Below are positions 8,173 to 17,539 of a stretch of DNA of 64,000 nucleotides, in pieces. The position numbers and the translations under genes were made by a program. The first letter of the stretch is position 1. Every line of letters begins with the position of its first letter. The DNA comes from a virus, in the IMG/VR virus record IMGVR_UViG_3300046168_000085, positions 16,389 to 80,388 of that record. One strand, given 5' to 3'. The notes under the pieces were generated by a model. It saw only the letters and a program-made list of their open reading frames with translations. It searched no databases and had not been told where the DNA came from.

Positions 8173-8958
8173 TCACCAATGTTCAGGATATCTTGATTTT
8201 TGAAAACGACACAAAGCACATACTCGGATGATTATTTTATTAATAAATGCAGATACTTTTTCTACTGCATTATACAATTTTTTTTCTGTATTATCAAGAG
8301 GTATCCAATAATATTTTTCCAATGCTTTGTATTTGTCGGATTCTTCCCACTTTTTCCAATTTTCACGATACTCAATTAATTTATATCTCGCAATATTACA
8401 AATGTAATTAACTTCTGGATTAATTTCAAGTATTTTTCCATCTTTGAATGTTAAATGAAAATCAACACGCAAGTCTCTTCTAAATTCACGACTACCTAAA
8501 AAATACTTGGTTGCAGTTATACATCCTGTGTAGAATTTTTCTTCTTCATCACGATTACTACTTAAACAAGTTCTCCAATAGTCCATATCATTTAACTTCC
8601 AACTTCCTTTTTCATTGTCGGCATCTTTGGGTGATTCTGCTTCTCCGTTTCTTCCGTTTCGTGCAAAATGTATATAACCTTCTTTGTCTACCAAATAAAC
8701 ATTGTGATGGTCACGTTTGTCTTCACGGAATTCAAAACGATAATATAATCGTTGCCAATCAACTCCATAAAAAGGATGATCCTTTTCATCGCAATTCTCC
8801 ATATCACGATCAAGTGGAAGTTCATAATGAATTACAATTCTATTTGATTGATTACACGTTCCGTTTCTCAAAAGTCGTTCGTTTGATTTTGCTTCTGCTT
8901 CCAACGGATTGTGGTTTCCATAATGATCGTAAGGTTCGTATTCTTCTTCGTAACACAT
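8173..8958 (-). CDS. Hypothetical protein (261 aa)
   Basis: A soluble, highly charged protein beginning at ATG 8958. It contains many His, Asp, Arg and Tyr, eight Cys (several in the first half), and a beta-like region around residues 60-100. The C-terminal 60 residues are helical and basic. No recognised motif; the Cys do not form an obvious zinc-binding spacing. Confidence 0.55.
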   Translation of the reverse strand: MCYEEEYEPYDHYGNHNPLEAEAKSNERLLRNGTCNQSNRIVIHYELPLDRDMENCDEKDHPFYGVDWQRLYYRFEFREDKRDHHNVYLVDKEGYIHFARNGRNGEAESPKDADNEKGSWKLNDMDYWRTCLSSNRDEEEKFYTGCITATKYFLGSREFRRDLRVDFHLTFKDGKILEINPEVNYICNIARYKLIEYRENWKKWEESDKYKALEKYYWIPLDNTEKKLYNAVEKVSAFINKIIIRVCALCRFQKSRYPEHW

Positions 8959-9032
8959 AAAAGAAGATTACCAAAAATTTCGGAAAAACAAAAGAATATA
9001 AAAACTATTAATGCTTACCAAATAGTAAGGTA

Positions 9033-9278
9033 TTATTCCATAAATGTACCAAAGTCTATGTTATTCAACGATGAAGGATAGTCATTAGTACTGTGTTTGT
9101 TGAGAAATCCTGCCAATTGTTCAAGTTGCTCTTGTTCTAGTTCAACTTCTATTTTGCGTTTCTGAAAAGGATTCCACGAAATTCCTTTTTTATGATTAAT
9201 ACGCATTTTGTAGGTTTTACCTTCTTTGAATAACTCTATGATTTTGTTTCCGTTATCCAACGATATTTTTGTACTCAT
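9033..9278 (-). CDS. Hypothetical protein (81 aa)
   Basis: A small charged protein with an N-terminal beta strand pair (K-I-S-L-D-N-G-N then K-T-Y-K-M-R-I-N-H-K-K-G), a helical E-L-E-Q-E-Q-L-E-Q-L middle and an acidic tail. No family is recognised. ATG start at 9278. Confidence 0.5.
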   Translation of the reverse strand: MSTKISLDNGNKIIELFKEGKTYKMRINHKKGISWNPFQKRKIEVELEQEQLEQLAGFLNKHSTNDYPSSLNNIDFGTFME

Positions 9279-9358
9279 AGCAATAAGATACTATAATAAT
9301 ACATTTTTGTCAAATAAAAGTGGTGAAAAAGTAAATTACTTTCTTGTGAATTATACAC

Positions 9359-9478
9359 TCACGCAGTATCACGCATTTTTTTGGCAATGTCAATGATGAT
9401 ATCTTTACTTTTTACAGAAAATCCTAGTTCAGATATAACCTCATCCATTTCTTCGTCTGTTAGATCAAAATCTTCCAT
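9359..9478 (-). CDS. Very small acidic ORF (39 aa)
   Basis: An ATG at 9478 opens a 39-codon frame rich in Asp/Glu with an amphipathic helix (D-E-E-M-D-E-V-I-S-E-L). It overlaps the end of the 55-residue ORF upstream by 19 bp. Because indels are common in this sequence, the two could be one protein of about 90 aa whose frame was broken near 9470. Confidence 0.35.
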   Translation of the reverse strand: MEDFDLTDEEMDEVISELGFSVKSKDIIIDIAKKMRDTA

Positions 9479-9627
9479 TTACTTGAATTGGTAACTACCG
9501 AAGATGCAAGGTCTTGGTCTATTTCACCAAGAACCGTTAATATTAAATTCACTTCAGATGCATATTCATCAATTTTATCATCAGCATCGAGTTCAAAATC
9601 AAATTCTTCTTCTTTCTTTTTTGCCAT
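9460..9627 (-). CDS. Small acidic ORF (55 aa)
   Basis: An ATG at 9627 opens a frame whose product starts M-A-K-K-K-E-E-E-F-D-F-E-L-D and continues as an acidic helix. It overlaps the next small ORF and may be its N-terminal half. No function is recognised. It is located just downstream of the terminator that closes the outer-membrane-protein gene, so it would need its own promoter or read-through. Confidence 0.4.
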   Translation of the reverse strand: MAKKKEEEFDFELDADDKIDEYASEVNLILTVLGEIDQDLASSVVTNSSKWKILI

Positions 9628-9683
9628 TGTTCATATAACTACCACCTTTTTGAAAAAAAAATTAAAGTTCTTTGAAAAAAGTA

Positions 9684-9712
9684 CAAAAAAAAGACCTCCT
9701 TACGGAAGTCTT
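9684..9712 (-). terminator. Rho-independent terminator downstream of the barrel protein gene
   Basis: On the minus strand an 8-bp stem (AGACTTCC/GGAGGTCT, one G-T pair) with a GTAA loop is followed by a run of T. It lies about 55 bp after the stop of the 9768-10442 gene and fits an intrinsic terminator for it. Confidence 0.75.
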
Positions 9713-9734
9713 AAAACTCTAATAATAAAGTTTT

Positions 9735-9750
9735 AGGTGTAAAAACACCT
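9735..9750. repeat. Short perfect hairpin after the barrel protein gene
   Basis: AGGTGT-AAAA-ACACCT forms a perfect 6-bp stem with a 4-nt loop, directly after the stop codon of the outer-membrane protein gene. On the plus strand it is followed by CCTTTCGG and six T. It may protect the 3' end of the transcript or act as a second, weaker terminator beside the one at 9684-9712. Confidence 0.45.
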
Positions 9751-9767
9751 CCTTTCGGTTTTTTAAG

Positions 9768-10442
9768 TTAGAAGGAAAGTGATAATCCAACCGAAAATAC
9801 GGTTTCAGAATCACTTCCTGCGTTATCATTGTCAACAAGGGCAATGCCTGCGAATGTATCCGCACCTCCAAGAGAGGAAGTCACCGTAGCACCTACACTA
9901 TAATATGTGTAGTCAGCAGCGGCATCGACAGAACCCAATGAACCATCAAGAGTCAAACCAAACTGCTCTGAAAGAGAGATTGAGTGACCCACCGATAATT
10001 CTGCTACATCCGAATCATTATCTGAATCGATTGCATACAAAACACTTGGATTGAGGATAGTTTCAACGGACAAACCAAATCCGATTTCATCAGCACTTGT
10101 AGCACTTTGATAATCGTAATTAGTATATCCGACACTCAAATCAACCTTGCCAAGATCATAACCCAAAGAAACTCCACTACGAAGTTCGTTGGTTTGACCT
10201 GCTTCCAACGCATTAAAAGAATCAATGGATACTCCCAAAGATACTTTTTCAGAAACTGAAGTGGAAAGACCGAGAGAAGCACCAAGAGTGTCATCTGCTT
10301 GCTTTACACCACGGAATGTACGTGTGTCTGTATAAGAAACTCCAGCTTTACCTGTAAGTTCCCCTGCGTTAACGGTTTGATATGCGAAAAACCCTCCACC
10401 AAGAACGGCGACGGTTGCGATTATTTTAACTAATGTTTTCAT
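9768..10442 (-). CDS. Outer-membrane beta-barrel protein with signal peptide
   Basis: A 224-residue protein with a Sec signal peptide (M-K-T-L-V-K-I-I-A-T start, hydrophobic core, N-A-G cleavage region near residue 27). The mature part alternates amphipathic strands and Gly/Ser/Asp turns in about ten repeats of 15-20 residues and ends in S-L-S-F, the C-terminal Phe preferred by the BAM machinery. This is the layout of a small OmpA/porin-like barrel with no periplasmic domain. No lysis or tail motif is visible. Carriage by a phage suggests modification of the host surface, either nutrient uptake or masking of receptors; which one is unknown. It is flanked downstream by a clear terminator. Confidence 0.8.
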   Translation of the reverse strand: MKTLVKIIATVAVLGGGFFAYQTVNAGELTGKAGVSYTDTRTFRGVKQADDTLGASLGLSTSVSEKVSLGVSIDSFNALEAGQTNELRSGVSLGYDLGKVDLSVGYTNYDYQSATSADEIGFGLSVETILNPSVLYAIDSDNDSDVAELSVGHSISLSEQFGLTLDGSLGSVDAAADYTYYSVGATVTSSLGGADTFAGIALVDNDNAGSDSETVFSVGLSLSF

Positions 10443-10481
10443 AATGAGATATTATTATGACAGATTTAACAAATATGTCAA

Positions 10482-10688
10482 CTACTTTTCTTTTAAAAAT
10501 TTTATGACTTTGTTTCTAAAATCCACATCATTTGCAATCCTATATTTTATTTTTTGCTCTATTAGTTTATCTTCGTGTTGAATCTTTTTCATAATTTCAA
10601 TTTTTTTAGATTCTGTTTCTAATATAACAAATGTAAAAAATAGTAATTCCAAAAGTAATAAAAAGTACTGTTTGGATTGATAGAACAT
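10482..10688 (-). CDS. Small protein with one N-terminal membrane segment
   Basis: A 68-residue protein with a hydrophobic Leu/Phe-rich segment (about residues 8-24) and then a Lys/Glu/Ile-rich helical cytoplasmic part. It is a single-span membrane protein of unknown function between astB and the barrel protein gene. AT-richness makes the coding call moderate. Confidence 0.45.
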   Translation of the reverse strand: MFYQSKQYFLLLLELLFFTFVILETESKKIEIMKKIQHEDKLIEQKIKYRIANDVDFRNKVIKFLKEK

Positions 10689-10704
10689 ATTGATAATTAG
10701 TTAT

Positions 10705-11977
10705 TTATTGTTTTTTTTGAAAGTCGTATAAATTTTCTAATTTAAGAATATTGCTTAGTTCATTTAAAGCATTTCTACATTTTAATATAAACGAAGGCAC
10801 AAATATGTCATCGTAAATTAAATTACCAACATAATACTTTTTAATCCATATTTTTAAATTATTATACAAATCTTCTGTAAAAACAACTCCAGTGTGAATG
10901 TTATTAAATTCAGTTTCATTCATAGATACTCTTAATCTTAAACACGCCGGACCACCTCCGTTCCATAAACTTTGCTCTAAATTTACATAACGAACCTTTC
11001 GTATATCATTTGTTTCTTCCGATGATGCTTTGTAGGTATTTGCGTACCAATGGACTTCTACGACATCGTATGGGTGCTATCAGCATATGCCCATCTTTAT
11101 ATTCAACTAACTGACTATTAAACAAATATGTTTCAACTGCAACATCAAGTGGTATCTCTGATTCAGTTATCCGTAGAAGATTTAGTTTCCCATTAAAAGA
11201 GTCCTGAAGTTTTGTAATAGTTTCTGCTTCCTCTGCTAATGCATTTTCGTGGTAAACGTACAAATTTTTATTTCCGACTCCAATTACATCGTGGTGAAAT
11301 ACACCAGCATCTATGCTTTCCGCAGATTGTTGTGCGAATACTGCATTCTTGATTTGCATAATTTCCGCAACTTTTTTGGATGCTTCTAATGTTTGCCGTG
11401 CAGGATATTTTGACGGAGTTTCTTCTGACGAATTATTTGAACGACCATACACAAAGAAATGTAATCCTTCTTCTTCATACGAATTGCAGAATCGTGTGTG
11501 ATTGGCTGCACCTTCATCGTCCAACTCTCCATCACTATTCAAAGGAGAATGAATTAAAAATTTAGAGGTATCGTTGAAAATTTTATTTAATGTGATGTAA
11601 GTTTGAGGTGCTTCAATTCTACGATGATGTGTGAAATTCAAATTTGCAGTCAATAAATTTAACTTCCCATTCTCGGAATCTGTACTTGGTACGACAGTAG
11701 ACGAATTAGCAACCCACATACTGCTTGCAGATGAATTGATTGCCATATTATCATAATCTTCATAGTCGTTGATTAAAGGTCTTTCTTGTGGTGGTATAAT
11801 TGCTTGTTTATGCCCCAAATCAAACATCAACTTCATTTTGTCTAAACCTTGCAATGCAGCTTCCCGTGGATTGCTCGGCTTGCTTTTGTTCGTTGCCGAG
11901 TGTACATTTCCGTTAGCAAGACCAGCATAATTGTGAGTTGGTCCAACCAACCCATCAAAGTTTACTTCAAACGACAT
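10705..11977 (-). CDS. astB: N-succinylarginine dihydrolase AstB (frame broken once)
   Basis: Second enzyme of the AST pathway: succinylarginine + 2 H2O gives succinylornithine, 2 NH3 and CO2. The first 323 residues match AstB closely, from the N-F-D-G-L-V-G-P-T-H-N-Y-A-G-L start through D-E-G-A-A-N-H (catalytic Glu) and G-V-F-H-H-D-V-I (catalytic His). The frame ends near 11006. The C-terminus, with W-N-G-G-G-P-A-C-L-R-L-R-V (catalytic Cys) and a helical tail, continues in another frame to 10705. A single indel at about 11003-11010 reconnects it to about 424 aa, close to the E. coli length of 447. All three triad residues are present. Confidence 0.92.
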
Positions 11978-11991
11978 GGTATTATTATAGA

Positions 11992-12300
11992 TTACTTAAT
12001 CTTACCAGTCAACCATTCAAACATCATTCTCCAATCTGCCATCTTAGCATATATTGGATTGCTTGACAAAAACGCAGGCATATTACCTTCAAAAAGAAGA
12101 TGACCCACAACCGCAAGTGGATAAACCACAAACGGAGTTAACAACAACCACCATAAACTAAGATTGAAAACGAACACGGATACAACAAATGCAATCGTTG
12201 CGACGTTTCCAAGCAAATGAAAAAACTTATTGATTGGTTTTGTGTGCTTACTCAGATAAAACTGATAGTATTCTTCAAAACTTTCAAACTTTTTTCCCAT
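11992..12300 (-). CDS. DUF962/Mpo1-like membrane protein
   Basis: A 102-residue protein with the DUF962 signature: F-Y-L-S-K-H near residue 14, N-K-F-F-H-L-L-G-N, two hydrophobic helices (about 32-68), then G-H-L-L-F-E-G-N-M-P-A-F and a final D-W-R-M-M segment. The family includes yeast Mpo1, an Fe(II)-dependent dioxygenase of fatty-acid alpha-oxidation, and many uncharacterised bacterial proteins. The conserved His residues are present. Its place inside the AST module is odd; a lipid role would fit the phage beta-oxidation genes better. 14 bp from astB. Confidence 0.75.
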   Translation of the reverse strand: MGKKFESFEEYYQFYLSKHTKPINKFFHLLGNVATIAFVVSVFVFNLSLWWLLLTPFVVYPLAVVGHLLFEGNMPAFLSSNPIYAKMADWRMMFEWLTGKIK

Positions 12301-12336
12301 ATCAATAAATATGGTATATATGAGTTTTTATAATAA

Positions 12337-12579
12337 TTACTTCTTCGCAACTTCTACATCAACCGAGTGCCAAGATTTTTCACACCCAACACTTTTACAA
12401 GCCTTTTTAATTGCTTCCGCAGTTCCTCTTGCTTTTACAGTTTCGGTGTGTCCTTTTTTGATGTCAACACCATCCACTTTTGCACTTTTGGTGAATTTTA
12501 CTTCCCAATTGCTGAATGCTTCATTTAAAAAGTTTTGAATTTCTTCACGGATGATTGATTGTAGTTCTGTTTTCTTCAT
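12337..12579 (-). CDS. Small hypothetical protein (80 aa)
   Basis: It begins M-K-K-T-E-L-Q-S-I-I-R-E-E-I, an N-terminal helix commonly seen in small proteins of T4-like marine phages, and continues with a basic beta-alpha-beta-like domain holding two Cys (V-G-C-E-K-S-W and an earlier K-A-C-K). ATG start at 12579. Function unknown. It sits between astA and the DUF962 gene, so a phage gene is interleaved with the metabolic ones. Confidence 0.5.
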   Translation of the reverse strand: MKKTELQSIIREEIQNFLNEAFSNWEVKFTKSAKVDGVDIKKGHTETVKARGTAEAIKKACKSVGCEKSWHSVDVEVAKK

Positions 12580-12602
12580 AACAATATATAAGTATTATCC
12601 AC

Positions 12603-13595
12603 TTACAGAAAATATATACGAACTTTGTCGTTAATGTTTAGTTGTAATTTTTTTATGCTTTCTGCATCTACATGGATTTCTTGATTATCCCAATATTCTG
12701 CTTTTCCACGACAACAACGAAATGGTTCGTATGTTGCAATTAAAGTATCTTTTGGGTCTTCCACGAAATTCCCTGTTAATTTACCCACCTTGCTTCTTTT
12801 AATCGCACGAATGTTTTCAGTTTCACACGAATAAGTTGGTCCTGCTTCAAAAATATCAATCTCTCCGTTGAACTTGAAGTTCTGTTTCTGTAACATTCCC
12901 TTTGCAGGTTCCGTATTTTTGTGGACTTTACCAAGAACATCACGAACGTGTTTCGGAAGAAGATTAACGTAAATAGGATGACTCGGCATAAGGTCTTCTA
13001 TAAACTGCTTGTTTTTCATACTAAGATAATCTGCATTGGTATAATCTATCTTTAGAAAATGCTTCATACAATATTCGTAAAATGGTGAATGACCTCTTGT
13101 TGTTACAACACCACGCATTTCTGCGATTACTTCATTTTCAAAACGATCAAGATATTCTGCAATAAAAAGAAATCGTGAATAACTCAACAACTTTCCGTTT
13201 CCTTTTCTTGCATTTGGAAGCAGATAAAGAGTTCCAATTTCAGTAGGACCGGAATGCTTTTTATCTAAACGCAATACTTCGTTTGAAGTTTTGATTTTAA
13301 GTTCCTTATTTTCGTGGACTTCAGTATCTGTTACATATGTGTAGAAAGGTTCAAATCCACCAACTTTGCTGATGATACCGCAGATGCCTACTAACTCGTT
13401 GTTGTTTTCCATAACAAACAAATAACTTTCACCTTCAGGAGAATCCACCGATTTCTCAAATGAATATAATGTATGCTCAAGTCGTTTTTGAAGCAGAGAT
13501 TTATCGTTCTGCAAAGTTGTTATACCAGTTCCTGCTTTTTTTGCAAGTTTTTGCAGTCCACTTAAATCATTCTTATTTATCTGCCGAACGATCAT
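12603..13595 (-). CDS. astA: Arginine N-succinyltransferase AstA
   Basis: First enzyme of the AST pathway: arginine + succinyl-CoA gives N2-succinylarginine. The 330-residue product follows AstA along its length: an N-terminal GNAT-like half with F-V-M-E-N-N-N-E-L-V-G-I-C-G, then G-T-L-Y-L-L-P-N, S-R-F-L-F-I-A, V-I-A-E-M-R-G-V, L-M-P-S-H-P-I-Y and D-I-F-E-A-G-P-T. The last matches the family's D-I-F-D-G-G-P-T. ATG at 13595 is preferred to the TTG at 13601. The gene overlaps the end of the aminotransferase gene by 23 bp, indicating one operon. Confidence 0.95.
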   Translation of the reverse strand: MIVRQINKNDLSGLQKLAKKAGTGITTLQNDKSLLQKRLEHTLYSFEKSVDSPEGESYLFVMENNNELVGICGIISKVGGFEPFYTYVTDTEVHENKELKIKTSNEVLRLDKKHSGPTEIGTLYLLPNARKGNGKLLSYSRFLFIAEYLDRFENEVIAEMRGVVTTRGHSPFYEYCMKHFLKIDYTNADYLSMKNKQFIEDLMPSHPIYVNLLPKHVRDVLGKVHKNTEPAKGMLQKQNFKFNGEIDIFEAGPTYSCETENIRAIKRSKVGKLTGNFVEDPKDTLIATYEPFRCCRGKAEYWDNQEIHVDAESIKKLQLNINDKVRIYFL

Positions 13596-14955
13596 AATCA
13601 AACTGAATTAAGGTATCAAGAGTAATTTTAACAACTTCATCAATATCTTTTTTACTCATTACAGGTGTCGGAAAAAGAAAACGAACCTTCGTTGGATTTT
13701 TTCCTGCAATGAACGAAATCACTCCGTTTTTAAATAATTCGTGGACAAACTTCATTGTGACATCAGGAGACCCATCAAACACTTGAAATGCAAACATTGC
13801 ACCGATACCTCCAATGTTTGAAACAAACTCAGAGTTTTTTAATCCACTTTCAAACAAATTAAAGTATTTGTGATTCTTGCCGATTTTATACAACTCAGGA
13901 CCTGTTTTGCTTTTCTTGTCGTAAAACTTACCTTTAAGAATCTCTGTCAATACTACATCGGCTGCGAACAACGATGAAGTTGCTCCTGTGAAAGTTTGCG
14001 ACACCAACCCTGGTCTTGGTTTGACATCTTCTTTGAAAATCGTTGCACATACTTGTGTGCTTTTTCCTACACAAACCAAATCAACATATTCATCTAATTC
14101 AAACATTTGAAATGCGAATGGTTTATATGTTCTTGCAAAACTTTGTACTTCATCTACAAAGAAAAGTATATCGTGCTTTTTAAGACATTTTGCAATATCT
14201 TGAAGAATCTTTTTATCTCCAACATTGAATCCACCTTCTCCTTGAATAAGTTCTGCAACCATACACGAATGTTTACCAGGATGTCTTGCAATATGCTTTT
14301 CAAGATGCTTTACTGCTGATTCTGCATTAAACGGAATATAATCAACTTTAAGTGTATCAGGTAATCCTTCACGATAATATGGTTTATCTGTGATTTGTGA
14401 AACACCTGTTGTTCTTCCGTGGAAACAATTTGCAAATGCAAGAATACGATCAGCAGGAAACTTTTTTTGAAATGCCATCTTGATTCCGTTTTCAACTGCC
14501 ATTGCTCCACTTGTTGTTAAAAATACATGATCAAGTTTTGCTCCATGTAAATTTGCAACTTGTTTGAACTTTTCCATTACAACCAACGATTCTTCGTTTT
14601 GCTGAAGATTGCCTTGCATAACACAATCACTAAACGCAGAATTTAATGATGCTTCTACAATCTTCTCGTTTCCGTGTCCAAAATAATTTACACCAATTCC
14701 ACCTATCATGTCGTATTTAACTGATCCATCGGTAAGTTCTACTAATGCACCATATCCTTTTCCTGTTCCGACATAAGGAAATACCAATCCACCACCACGA
14801 ACATTTTTAAATCGTTCTAGTAGTTCTTCGGTGATTTCTTTAGGTGCAGTTGGTGGTGTGTGTTTTAGTTTTTTTACGGACTTAATATATTCTTTTAATA
14901 AAATTTGTTTTGCATCATTTGTTGTTTTGTCTGTAAAAAAATCGTTGTACCACAT
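13573..14955 (-). CDS. Class III aminotransferase, probable succinylornithine transaminase role
   Basis: A 460-residue PLP enzyme. Class III features visible: S-G-A-M-A-V-E-N-G-I-K around 149-159 (phosphate binding), C-F-H-G-R near 177, the F-V-D-E-V-Q motif with Asp268, and the PLP lysine in V-G-K-S-T at Lys298. It is longer than AstC (about 406 aa) and also resembles lysine 6-transaminases. Its position between astA and the M20 hydrolase/astD suggests it converts succinylornithine to succinylglutamate semialdehyde. A strong AAAGGAG ribosome site precedes the ATG. Substrate is inferred from context; lysine or ornithine is the main alternative. Confidence 0.85.
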   Translation of the reverse strand: MWYNDFFTDKTTNDAKQILLKEYIKSVKKLKHTPPTAPKEITEELLERFKNVRGGGLVFPYVGTGKGYGALVELTDGSVKYDMIGGIGVNYFGHGNEKIVEASLNSAFSDCVMQGNLQQNEESLVVMEKFKQVANLHGAKLDHVFLTTSGAMAVENGIKMAFQKKFPADRILAFANCFHGRTTGVSQITDKPYYREGLPDTLKVDYIPFNAESAVKHLEKHIARHPGKHSCMVAELIQGEGGFNVGDKKILQDIAKCLKKHDILFFVDEVQSFARTYKPFAFQMFELDEYVDLVCVGKSTQVCATIFKEDVKPRPGLVSQTFTGATSSLFAADVVLTEILKGKFYDKKSKTGPELYKIGKNHKYFNLFESGLKNSEFVSNIGGIGAMFAFQVFDGSPDVTMKFVHELFKNGVISFIAGKNPTKVRFLFPTPVMSKKDIDEVVKITLDTLIQFDYDRSADK

Positions 14956-14959
14956 AATA

Positions 14960-16150
14960 TTACTCCTTTGTTATATTATATAAATATAACGCAGATAACT
15001 TTGTTCGTTCTTTTAACGAATCAATGAAAATCATTTCATCACGACTATGCATTCCATTTCCAACAGGACCAAGTGAATCCATATTAGGCAATCCATATCC
15101 GTTTAGTTTGTTTCCATCACTTGCTCCTCCACTCATAATCAACTTTAGTTTGTTCATTCCAAGTTGCTTCGCACATTTTTGAAGATGCTCGGTTATTTTC
15201 TTTGCTTCTTTGGTGTATGGTTTTGGAGGACTTGTAAATTTTCCGTGAAGTTCTGTACCTGGATACTTCTTACGCATATCACGATAAAAATTTTGCAGAC
15301 GATGTTCAAACTCAGTTCTTTGTTTTTTGGTGACAACTCTGCAATTGAATCTGCATATTGCTAAATCAGGAACAACATTTGACGGACCACCTCCTTCTAC
15401 TTTACCTAAATTGATCGTCATTCCTTCATTGATTGTCATCATAGTCTTTGACCAATTTATGAAATCAGCAACTCCGTAAAACGCATTTAATCCATCGTGA
15501 AAGCAACGGCCTGCGTGTGCAGATACTCCTCGGAATACCATTGTATAACTTCCTACTCCTTTACGTGATTTAACGATGCTTCCGTCAGGTAACGCAGGTT
15601 CATACAACAATCCAATATCATTGTTTCTTGCGGAAGTTTCTAAATAAGAAGAAGATGCAATGCTTCCAACTTCCTCATCTGGTAAAATTAATACTTCCCA
15701 ACCAACTTTATTTTTAATATCACTATTTTCGTATGCAAGCAAAGCATACAACATAGTCATTAAACCACCTTTCATATCAAGTACTCCAGGACCCATCATT
15801 TTGTTTCCGTTTATTGTAACTTTCTGAAAATCATGGTCTTTCGGATATACGGTGTCATAATGTCCACACAATAAAATTCGTGTTTCAGCAGTTTGTCGTT
15901 TACGCAAACGAAGAACTTTTCCGTGATTTAATTGTTTTATTTCTCCGTTGGAATTTATTGAATCAATTGGAGATAACTCGTATTGATTAATTTCATCTGG
16001 TTCAAGTTCTGAAAACATTTCTTGAAGTTGATCAATTGCGACATCAAGATTTTTTAAATTATAGGTATGAGTATTAAGATTTGAAAACGACTCAAGACGA
16101 TCAAGCATTTCATCAAACCTATCGTCTATTAAACTTAGGTAGTTGTTCAT
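14960..16150 (-). CDS. M20-family metallohydrolase in the AstE position
   Basis: A 396-residue zinc hydrolase of the ArgE/DapE/carboxypeptidase G2 group. Metal-site motifs are intact: C-G-H-Y-D-T-V-Y-P (about 95-103), G-P-G-V-L-D-M-K-G-G (bridging Asp) and L-P-D-E-E-V-G-S (catalytic Glu), with a later S-G-G-A-S-D-G-N and G-M-H-S motif supplying the last His ligand. It lies between the aminotransferase and astD where astE is usually found; no AstE is present. The most economical role is hydrolysis of succinylglutamate to glutamate and succinate. ATG at 16150; the frame extends upstream to a TTG at 16165. Confidence 0.85.
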   Translation of the reverse strand: MNNYLSLIDDRFDEMLDRLESFSNLNTHTYNLKNLDVAIDQLQEMFSELEPDEINQYELSPIDSINSNGEIKQLNHGKVLRLRKRQTAETRILLCGHYDTVYPKDHDFQKVTINGNKMMGPGVLDMKGGLMTMLYALLAYENSDIKNKVGWEVLILPDEEVGSIASSSYLETSARNNDIGLLYEPALPDGSIVKSRKGVGSYTMVFRGVSAHAGRCFHDGLNAFYGVADFINWSKTMMTINEGMTINLGKVEGGGPSNVVPDLAICRFNCRVVTKKQRTEFEHRLQNFYRDMRKKYPGTELHGKFTSPPKPYTKEAKKITEHLQKCAKQLGMNKLKLIMSGGASDGNKLNGYGLPNMDSLGPVGNGMHSRDEMIFIDSLKERTKLSALYLYNITKE

Positions 16151-16167
16151 ACCTATAAGTATCAAAC

Positions 16168-17539
16168 TTACAGAGTAATACCAGGTAGCAGTTTGCTTGG
16201 AAGTTCAGGAACTTCAGTAAGATGTAAGGCAGTTGGGTGGCCGCAATGTTCAATAGTTGTATAACCACTTGGACGATTGCAACCACTCCAACCCATCCCA
16301 CCGAAAGGAACAACACTTGCACAACCCGTGGTAGGACGATTCCAATTTACTATTCCCGTTTTGAGTTCTGCTTCTGCTTTCCAAAATAAATTCTTGTTCT
16401 TGGTGATGACACCTGATACTAATCCGTACTTGGTGTCGTTTGCAATTTCTATTGCGTGTTCAAAAGTATTACTGCGAATAACTTGAAGCAACGGACCAAA
16501 ATATTCTTCGTCTGGTAAATTCTTTATATCAGTAACATCAATGATACCAGGTTCAACTAATCTACTTGATGTTCCATTAATTTGTTTAAATTCTTTTAAT
16601 ATAGTTCCACCTAAACTTACCAAATGTTTTTGAGCATCTAAAATTCCGTTGACTGCATTCACCGAAATCATTGGTCCCATAAAGGTTCTGGAGTCATCAG
16701 TATATTCTCCGATAACAAGTTTATCAGCTGCATCAATTAAATTACGAATTATACGATCACCTTCACACGCAGTTAATCCTTTGTTAACAATCAATCTTCG
16801 TGTACAAGTGCATCTCTGACCAGTAGAAATAAATGCAGATTGAAGAAGAATGTTTGTAGCAGTATTAAGACCACCTGCTTCTTCAACAATTGTTGCATTG
16901 TTTCCACCCATTTCCAATGCGACAATCTTTTCTGGGATAATCACTTAATGCTTTGTAAATGCTATGACCAACTTTTGTACTTCCTGTAAAAAACACTCCG
17001 TCTAACAACGAATTATCAATTACATCTGCTCCACTTCCTTCGCATAAAATTACCACGTCTTTTGGTATTCCTGCTTGATGTAAAAGTTCCACCATTTTTC
17101 GTCCTGTTTCAGGAGTCAATGAACTTGGTTTAAATACAACAGAATTCCCTGCGAGAAGCAAAGGAACGATGTGTCCGTTTGGAAGATGACCAGGAAAGTT
17201 GAATGGACCAATAACTGCAAAAACACCGAATGGTTTGAATCGTGCTTGTATTCCCATATCAGCATGAACTGATCGTAACGCATTAAGACGATCATTGTAA
17301 GATTCAAATGTTACATCAATTTTTCCGACCATTGCTCCAACTTCAGATTTGGAATCCCATAAAGGTTTTCCGTGTTCTTTTGATATGGTCTCGGCGATTA
17401 TATCAGAATTTGCTTCTAATAACTTTTTGTATTTTCTAAGAATACTTTTACGATGCTGAATTGTAGTTTTTCTCCAACTATCAAATCCTAGTTTGGCACT
17501 CTTGAATTTATCATTTATTTCGTTTTTGCTAAGTGCCAT
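16168..17539 (-). CDS. astD: Succinylglutamate semialdehyde dehydrogenase AstD (frame broken once)
   Basis: NAD-dependent aldehyde dehydrogenase, fourth AST step. N-terminal 218 residues: G-P-F-N-F-P-G-H-L-P-N-G-H (AstD-typical), F-K-P-S nucleotide site and F-F-T-G-S-T-K-V-G. The second frame gives L-E-M-G-G-N-N (general base Glu), G-Q-R-C-T-C-T-R-R-L (catalytic Cys) and F-G-P-L-L-Q-V. Deleting one base from the GGG at 16934-16936 joins them into about 455 aa. The start ATG overlaps the DUF1338 stop as TAATG. E. coli AstD is 492 aa; here the C-terminus is slightly shorter. Confidence 0.93.

Noticed and set aside
10705-10923. A separate 72-residue gene
   Set aside because: It continues, in frame with the G-G-G-P-A-C-L-R-L-R-V block, the C-terminus of AstB.
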